From assembly GCA_022845955.1 (NCBI GenBank), contig AP025576.1, forward strand, positions 6,882,001 through 6,946,000: a stretch of DNA of 64,000 nt, in the 5' to 3' direction. A program made the translations under genes and the position numbers. This document shows, one piece after another, positions 59,097 through 64,000 of the stretch (positions are counted from its first letter, which is position 1; every line of letters starts with the position of its first letter). The stretch is from Lachnospiraceae bacterium. Lineage in GTDB: Bacteria > Bacillota > Clostridia > Lachnospirales > Lachnospiraceae. The notes under the pieces are model-generated. The model was not told the origin of the DNA and ran no database searches. It saw only the letters and a program-made list of their open reading frames with translations.

Positions 59097-59792
59097 ATGC
59101 AAATTTGTGGATTTAACAGGACTACTTTGTTGGATTTTCCGGAGCATGTGGCTTGTACGGTGTTTGCGGGAGGATGTAATTTCCGGTGTCCTTTTTGTCA
59201 GAATGGGGATTTGGTGCTTTATGGGGGGGAGCTGCCTCTTATCGGTGAGGAGGAGGTTTTTGAGGTACTTCGTAAGCGGGTGGGAATTTTGACGGGGGTA
59301 TGTGTGACGGGCGGAGAGCCGACGCTGCAGAAGGATCTGGATGTGTTTCTTTCGCGGGTTAAGGATTTGGGGTATTTGGTAAAGCTGGATTCGAACGGGT
59401 ACCGGCCTGAGGTTCTGCAATCTCTTTTTGACAGGGGGCTTGTGGATTATTTTGCGATGGATATTAAGAATTCCCCGGAAAATTATGCAAGGACGGCAGG
59501 TGTGGAAACGATTGATATGGGACGTATCCGGGAATCGGTGGATTTTATCCGTTCCTGCGGCGCGGCTTATGAGTTCCGCACGACGGTGGTCCGGGAGCTG
59601 CATTGCGCACAGGATTTTTTATCTGTGGGGAAATGGCTGCAGGGCTGCAGAGCTTATTTTCTGCAGTCTTATGCGGAGAGCGACGGCGTGATCTGTAAGG
59701 AGTTTTCTTCGTATACGAAGGAGGAACTGGAAGAATTCGCAGTACTCCTTAAACCGTATATTTCCAATGTTTCCCTGCGCGGAGTGGATTGA
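59097..59792 (+). CDS. Anaerobic ribonucleotide reductase-activating protein type radical SAM enzyme (NrdG-like)
   Basis: 231 residues. Radical SAM motif C27-NFR-C31-PF-C34 in VFAGGCNFRCPFCQNGDLVL, followed by TGGEPTLQKDL (SAM binding) and LDSNGYRPEVL. It matches the NrdG2 subgroup that installs a glycyl radical on class III ribonucleotide reductase under anaerobic conditions. The opening MQICGFNRTTLLDFPEHVAC is typical. No nrdD is in this window, so the partner is elsewhere. AGAGGA precedes the ATG. Confidence 0.92.
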   Translation: MQICGFNRTTLLDFPEHVACTVFAGGCNFRCPFCQNGDLVLYGGELPLIGEEEVFEVLRKRVGILTGVCVTGGEPTLQKDLDVFLSRVKDLGYLVKLDSNGYRPEVLQSLFDRGLVDYFAMDIKNSPENYARTAGVETIDMGRIRESVDFIRSCGAAYEFRTTVVRELHCAQDFLSVGKWLQGCRAYFLQSYAESDGVICKEFSSYTKEELEEFAVLLKPYISNVSLRGVD

Positions 59793-59825
59793 TACGGGTT
59801 ACCGGTTTTTCCCGTATGCAGGTTT

Positions 59826-59867
59826 GGCACCGCCGTGACCTCCGGCTGGAAGGTCCGCGGCGGTGCC
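59826..59867. terminator. Hairpin between convergent NrdG-like and DUF6128-like genes
   Basis: 10-bp stem GGCACCGCCG / CGGCGGTGCC with an inner ACCTCC/GGAGGT-like pairing. No long T-tract. Its convergent position suggests bidirectional termination. Confidence 0.55.
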
Positions 59868-59871
59868 ATAT

Positions 59872-61002
59872 TCATATCCGGACACTTTTCATATAGTAGC
59901 CGAAGCTTCCCGGCTCGGCGGGCGTCAGCTTTCCTTCAAAAGCTTCAAAGCCAAACATTTCTGCGGCCATTTTTTCCCTGTCATAGTATACGCCCGGTAC
60001 TCCGAGATAATATTTTTCCTGATCCGCGGTCGTAAATTTCCCCAGGATAATATGGCGGTAATTGTAATAGCCATGGAGGAGGAAGCTGTTATGTACCATT
60101 TTCTGATATTCGGACGCCAGCACCACAAAGTCTTTGGGCGTTATGGACAGGTATTCCCTTTCATCCCCAAAGGGATGGATTGTGGTATAGATATGGCACA
60201 GCTGTTCCCATTTGTCGTCAAAGAACTCTTCCTTCATAGGATCGTTTTCCTCAGCTTTGGGCGCAGGTTCCCTTGTTTTAGCTGAGTCTGTTTTTTGTAT
60301 GGCTTCCTGTTTTTCTTCCCTCTGCAGCGGTTCGTATTTTCTGTGCAGACATCTCCTGCACAGCTTTTCGGCTGATAGGGGAACCTCTTCGCACACCGGG
60401 GTCTGGGGCCTGGCCGGTGTTTCCCTGGAACACGGAGGTTCTGTCACCGGTTCTTTCTGCCAGGCGGCCTCTTCCCGTACAGGTTCTGTTTTCTCCCGGA
60501 AGGGACTTTCCTTTTCCCTATACATCTGCTGTTTCTCAGCAGGTTCTTCCGCTTCCTCTTTCTTTTCCATAGGAAACTGTTTTTCCAGCCGGAACAAGTC
60601 CTTCTCCTGCTGTATCGGCAATTTTTCCACAGAAGGAAAATTGGCGGCACATAATATTTCCCCTCTTCCCTGCCATCTTCCCACTACTTCTCTGCCTCCG
60701 AACAGACGGATGCAGATGCCGCATATTTCATCATATTTCCTACCGCCCCGGCTGGTTCCGTCCGCCGTAAATTCTCTGGTATAGGAACCTGTCCCCCTTT
60801 TCAGAAGGATTTTGTCGATGATGGCTCCTGTTTCGTCCCGCAAATCAAAGAATCCCGTGTCTGTCTCATACAGGCCCTTTATCTGCATATTCCAGGTTAT
60901 GGTATCTTCCGTTTCTTCCCGTCTGAGAAATCCTGCATTTTTTATTTTATTTCCGGCTTCCATATGGTCTAAGTATATAATCTGCCTGTTATAATACAAC
61001 AC
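59872..61002 (-). CDS. DUF6128-like protein, Lachnospiraceae type
   Basis: 376 residues from a GTG start (MLYYNRQIIYLDHMEAGNKI, KNAGFLRREE). An N-terminal domain (1-125) of the family seen mainly in Lachnospiraceae is followed by a long Glu/Lys/Pro-rich linker (about 150-270, low complexity) and a compact C-terminal domain with LSITPKDFVVLASEYQKMVH, NSFLLHGYYNYRHIILG and YYLGVPGVYYDREKMAAEMF. No signal peptide. Function is unknown. ATG at residue 14 is a possible alternative start. Confidence 0.8.
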   Translation of the reverse strand: MLYYNRQIIYLDHMEAGNKIKNAGFLRREETEDTITWNMQIKGLYETDTGFFDLRDETGAIIDKILLKRGTGSYTREFTADGTSRGGRKYDEICGICIRLFGGREVVGRWQGRGEILCAANFPSVEKLPIQQEKDLFRLEKQFPMEKKEEAEEPAEKQQMYREKESPFREKTEPVREEAAWQKEPVTEPPCSRETPARPQTPVCEEVPLSAEKLCRRCLHRKYEPLQREEKQEAIQKTDSAKTREPAPKAEENDPMKEEFFDDKWEQLCHIYTTIHPFGDEREYLSITPKDFVVLASEYQKMVHNSFLLHGYYNYRHIILGKFTTADQEKYYLGVPGVYYDREKMAAEMFGFEAFEGKLTPAEPGSFGYYMKSVRI

Positions 61003-61434
61003 TTTGTCCCGTTGTCAAAACTTTATAAAACTTTCAAATGTGATATGTTTCCGTTGAATTAGCCTTGTTCTCTTTTCGAGCTTTATCATATTACTAGTTT
61101 TGACAAACTTACCCCTTTCCTTATTTTTTTTATATTTTTAGATACTTTACGCTGTAACCGGCGCAACTTTTTGTTTGGCTTTTTACTTTTTGAGCCGTAC
61201 CTTCACTGTCCTTATCATCAATCAACTTGTCCTCGCCGTAATAGTCTCTTTTTATATAGTACCGACATTTTGTAACCGCCTTCAATGTTCTTGTACCAAA
61301 TTCATAAAATATCCAAGTTAGTTTCATGAATTTTTATAACTGTCTTTAACTGATATAACCTCCTTTATAGTCTCTATTTTATTCAGAAGGTTTTATAAAT
61401 ATGAATGATATTTATACTGGAGAACCCAACAAAA
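61003..61434. other. AT-rich gap with one doubtful small ORF
   Basis: Contains a 65-codon minus-strand frame (listed separately) and AAAGGAGGTTATATC at about 61353-61367 on the minus strand, a good ribosome site with no properly placed start codon. No other gene seen. Confidence 0.4.
61130..61327 (-). CDS. Doubtful small hypothetical protein
   Basis: 65 residues beginning MKLTWIFYEFGTRTLKAVTK, basic and tyrosine-rich (CRYYIKRDYYGEDKLIDDKD). It has no ribosome site at the ATG; the nearest AAAGGAGG is about 30 bases upstream, with an in-frame stop between. The composition looks more like a real protein than random, so it may be a decayed fragment. Not recognised. Confidence 0.3.
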   Translation of the reverse strand: MKLTWIFYEFGTRTLKAVTKCRYYIKRDYYGEDKLIDDKDSEGTAQKVKSQTKSCAGYSVKYLKI

Positions 61435-61468
61435 AACCGGAAAAACAACTCGTACTGTTTTTCCGGTT
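61435..61468 (-). terminator. Terminator of the CdaR-like gene
   Basis: Perfect 13-bp stem AACCGGAAAAACA / TGTTTTTCCGGTT followed on the minus strand by TTTTGTTGGG. Confidence 0.85.
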
Positions 61469-61509
61469 CCTTTAAACACTATTCCTTTTCTCTGCAGATG
61501 TCCCGCATA

Positions 61510-62598
61510 TCAATAATCAATACTTTCCAGATATTTCATATAATTAACTACCATCAGCGCAATCTTGAACGTAAGTGCATCGTCAAATACACGGATATCC
61601 AGGCCGGTGCTCTTCTGCAGCTTTTCAATCCGGTAAACCAGCGTATTTCTGTGAATAAACAGCTGTCTGGAGGTCTCCGATACATTCAGGTTATTCTCAA
61701 AGAATTTATTGATTGTAGTCAGGGTCTCTTCATCCATATCATACGGTACATTATCTCCGAAGATCTCTTCAATGAAAATCTTGCACAGGTTAACAGGCAG
61801 CTGATAAATCAGACGGCCGATACCCAGCTTCGCATAAGAGATCACACATTTCTCCGCATAGAAAATCTTTCCCACATCCATAGCCATGGTAGCTTCCTTG
61901 TAGGATTTGGATACTTCTCTTAATTCGCTGACCACCGTGCCATAGGCTACACGGACATTCATCATAGCTTCACTGTTCATCATGTCAACGATCATATCTG
62001 CTGTTTTCTCAATCGTTTCCAGATCGTCTTCTCTTTCCAGCGCTTTGATCAGAATGATATTTTTCTCATCCACCGCAGTGATATAATCACCGTTCTGGCT
62101 GGAGAAAAGGCTCTTGAGCATTTCCATGGCGCTGTTGTCTTTTTCAATCTTAGTTTCGATCAGATAGATTATTCTGGGACACTCCACTTCAATATGAAGC
62201 TTCTGCGCGCGGTTGTATATATCCACGAGAAGCAGGTTGTCCAAAAGTAAATTCTGGAAAAAGTTGTTGCGGTCAAAGCGCTCTTTATATGCCACGATTA
62301 GATTCTGAATAGAGCTTACCGCTATCTTGCCTACCATGTAGACATCATCACTGGGTCCCTGGGCTACAAGTATATATGCCGGTTCCCCATCGTCAAGAAT
62401 TTTAAGAAGGTGGCGTCCTCCCACTACCTGACTGTCTGCCGGTGAAGAAGCGAAATTTTCAATTATATCCCTGGAAATATCAATCTCGTCTACCGTTGTC
62501 GCAACTTTCAGGCCTTCCACGTCAAATACCCCAAGGTCAACCTTTGTAATTGCACGTAATTCATCAATGCTGTTTTGTATTACTTGATTGGAAATCAT
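61510..62598 (-). CDS. PucR/CdaR-family transcriptional regulator
   Basis: 362 residues. N-terminal sugar-diacid-recognition-like sensor domain (about 1-130, KVDLGVFDVEGLKVATTVDE), a GGDEF-like central part, and a C-terminal PucR helix-turn-helix (about 305-355: NLNVSETSRQLFIHRNTLVY, RIEKLQKSTGLDI). It is the CdaR layout of regulators controlling use of sugar acids or other carbon sources. It lies 103 bases downstream of the sugar ABC ATPase gene on the same strand, so control of carbohydrate uptake is plausible. Confidence 0.9.
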   Translation of the reverse strand: MISNQVIQNSIDELRAITKVDLGVFDVEGLKVATTVDEIDISRDIIENFASSPADSQVVGGRHLLKILDDGEPAYILVAQGPSDDVYMVGKIAVSSIQNLIVAYKERFDRNNFFQNLLLDNLLLVDIYNRAQKLHIEVECPRIIYLIETKIEKDNSAMEMLKSLFSSQNGDYITAVDEKNIILIKALEREDDLETIEKTADMIVDMMNSEAMMNVRVAYGTVVSELREVSKSYKEATMAMDVGKIFYAEKCVISYAKLGIGRLIYQLPVNLCKIFIEEIFGDNVPYDMDEETLTTINKFFENNLNVSETSRQLFIHRNTLVYRIEKLQKSTGLDIRVFDDALTFKIALMVVNYMKYLESIDY

Positions 62599-62665
62599 CT
62601 CTCTTCACGTCCTTTCCTTGTTACAATTAACTATATAGCAAAATCTCCAAATATGCAAGAAAAAA

Positions 62666-62688
62666 GGGAAGATGCAATGCATCCTCCC
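62666..62688 (-). terminator. Terminator of the ugpC-type ATPase gene
   Basis: 10-bp stem GGGAGGATGC / GCATCTTCCC with a 3-base loop, followed on the minus strand by TTTTTTCTTGC, 14 bases beyond the stop. Confidence 0.85.
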
Positions 62689-62701
62689 CCTGTTTCTTAA
62701 A

Positions 62702-63811
62702 TTAGTTGGTGATAACCTGCTCTGTTTCTTTGTCGAAAATATGAATCTTTTCAACGTCGAATGCAAATTTAACAGTATCGCCAGGTCTTGCAGTTGTACG
62801 GGAATCCACTCTTGCGGTAATCGGGTAATCTGCAAGGTCAAAGTACAAATAAACTTCTGCACCAAGCAATTCATAAACTTTGATAGTAGATTCAAAGGTA
62901 CATTTAGCTGTTTCAATAAACATCTGGGAATCATATACGTCTTCAGGACGGATACCAAATGTAACAGTCTTTCCGGCATAACCGCCTTCGATAACCTTCT
63001 TTGATTTTGCAGGAGGCAGAGGAATGGATTTTCCGGCTACCTTCAGGGAAGCATTGTCGCCGCTTACTTCAACAACAGCATCCAGGAAGTTCATCTGAGG
63101 AGATCCCATGAACCCGGCTACGAACAGGTTCTGCGGCTTGTCATACAGATTCTGAGGAGTATCAACCTGCTGGATAACACCATCCTTCATAACTACGATT
63201 CTGGTACCCAGTGTCATAGCTTCTGTCTGGTCATGTGTTACGTAGATGATGGTGGTACCTAATCTCTGGTGCAGCTTAGCGATCTCAATACGCATCTGAA
63301 CACGCAGCTTGGCATCCAGGTTGGAAAGAGGTTCGTCCATCAGGAATACCTTAGGATTACGTACGATTGCACGTCCCATAGCAACACGCTGTCTCTGACC
63401 ACCGGACAGAGCCTTCGGCTTACGATCAAGGAGAGGAGTAAGGTCAAGGATCTTAGCTGCCTCTTTAACCATCTTATCAATTTCATCCTTCGGAACTTTT
63501 CTTAACTTAAGTCCGAAAGCCATGTTATCATATACGGACATATGAGGATACAGAGCGTAGTTCTGGAATACCATCGCAATATCCCTGTCCTTAGGCTCTA
63601 CATCGTTAACTACTCTGTCACCGATTTTTAATTCACCGGAGGAAATGTCTTCCAGACCAGCGATCATACGAAGTGTAGTAGATTTACCACATCCGGACGG
63701 TCCTACGAAGATGATGAATTCTTTATCAGCGATTTCCAGGTTGAAGTCTTTTACTGCTTCAAATCCGTTGGGATATACTTTGCAGATGTTCTTTAAAGAT
63801 AAACTTGCCAT
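62702..63811 (-). CDS. ugpC: Sugar ABC importer ATPase, MsmK/UgpC type
   Basis: 369 residues. Walker A GPSGCGKSTTLRM, Q-loop VFQNYALYPHMSVYDNMAFG, signature ALSGGQRQRVAMGRAIV, Walker B FLMDEPLSNLDAK, H-loop VTHDQTEAMTLG. A C-terminal TOBE/MalK-like regulatory domain (about 235-369) has FGIRPEDVYD. Such ATPases energise several CUT1 sugar importers encoded elsewhere. The Lpl-type permeases at 52-54 kb lack their own ATPase, so this could serve them. Codon use is strongly biased, as for a highly expressed gene. Confidence 0.94.
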   Translation of the reverse strand: MASLSLKNICKVYPNGFEAVKDFNLEIADKEFIIFVGPSGCGKSTTLRMIAGLEDISSGELKIGDRVVNDVEPKDRDIAMVFQNYALYPHMSVYDNMAFGLKLRKVPKDEIDKMVKEAAKILDLTPLLDRKPKALSGGQRQRVAMGRAIVRNPKVFLMDEPLSNLDAKLRVQMRIEIAKLHQRLGTTIIYVTHDQTEAMTLGTRIVVMKDGVIQQVDTPQNLYDKPQNLFVAGFMGSPQMNFLDAVVEVSGDNASLKVAGKSIPLPPAKSKKVIEGGYAGKTVTFGIRPEDVYDSQMFIETAKCTFESTIKVYELLGAEVYLYFDLADYPITARVDSRTTARPGDTVKFAFDVEKIHIFDKETEQVITN

Positions 63812-64000
63812 TTAATTAGCCTCCCTATGTTTTTATTTACATGTTTCCAGCCGTGTCCCCACAACTGAGCCTGAACTAAGTATAACGTAACTCCCTCCTT
63901 TTGGCTATACCACAATTCCACAAATATTTATCGTGACATTGTAAAATTTGCTAAGAAAAGGAGAATGAATTTTTAGGGCCTGTCAACTTGCTGAATTCGG
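63812..64000. other. Upstream region of the sugar ATPase gene
   Basis: GGGAGG lies before the ATG on the minus strand, and TTATACT near 63882 is a possible -10 without a clear -35. Nothing else is recognised up to the window edge. Confidence 0.4.

Overview
The window looks like a chromosomal segment of an anaerobic, gut-type Firmicute, most likely Lachnospiraceae. The support is a large Firmicute-type SRP RNA with an Alu domain, MutS2, YhaM, a DUF6128-like protein, an oxygen-sensitive radical-SAM (NrdG-like) enzyme, LplA/B/C/D- and YesM/YesN-like sugar modules and an ISNCY-type insertion sequence. Family assignments are by eye from the translated sequence; no database search was run. No tRNA, rRNA or CRISPR array was seen.

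Layout. 0-6 kb: a partial protein with an RNA polymerase alpha-CTD-like domain runs off the left edge, followed by a minus-strand group HtrA-like pseudoprotease / yhaM / rlmD and a GNAT acetyltransferase. 5.9-7.3 kb is packed with two unrelated inverted-repeat elements. 7.3-13.7 kb holds small metabolic and orphan regulatory genes (NifX-like protein, an orphan LytTR regulator whose receiver lacks its phospho-aspartate, Nudix hydrolase, methyltransferase, sugar isomerase, P-loop protein). 13.7-21.1 kb is an AT-rich island read on the minus strand: LytTR response regulator and GHKL histidine kinase, an unannotated 39-codon peptide gene, a lactococcin-972-type bacteriocin precursor, a strong terminator, a DUF1430-type membrane protein, its ABC ATPase and two lipoproteins. 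This is the most self-contained specialised system here.

21.4-30.8 kb: mutS2, an OmpR regulator and its likely kinase separated by an opposite-strand sulfatase, a self-regulated GntR/ABC operon, and an AraC regulator. 31-41 kb is an accessory patchwork: a 5'-truncated ATP-binding protein gene, an MFS exporter with a short leader ORF that folds into a hairpin, a radical-SAM protein, a GH18 chitinase, a frameshifted remnant of a sugar permease, a methyltransferase, the SRP RNA gene, an ISNCY insertion sequence flanked by an unusually long 28-bp direct repeat next to the SRP promoter, and an Rpn-type nuclease.

41.2-57.6 kb is a pectin/rhamnogalacturonan-type utilisation locus: polysaccharide deacetylase, GH28, GH2, a CE12-like esterase, an AraC regulator, an Lpl-type ABC importer (binding lipoprotein and two permeases), a GH4 enzyme and a divergent YesN/YesM two-component system. 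A plausible scheme is that the kinase senses an extracellular oligosaccharide, the regulator activates the importer operon, and cytosolic GH4/GH28/GH2/CE12 enzymes finish degradation. No ATPase is in that locus; the MsmK/UgpC-type ATPase at 62.7-63.8 kb could serve it. 57.9-64 kb carries mgsA, tadA, an NrdG-like activase with a G-rich promoter, a DUF6128-like protein, a PucR/CdaR regulator and ugpC.

A family of at least seven intergenic repeats with TAACTGTTCAG-like ends is scattered across the whole window; it is not explained by any gene here.
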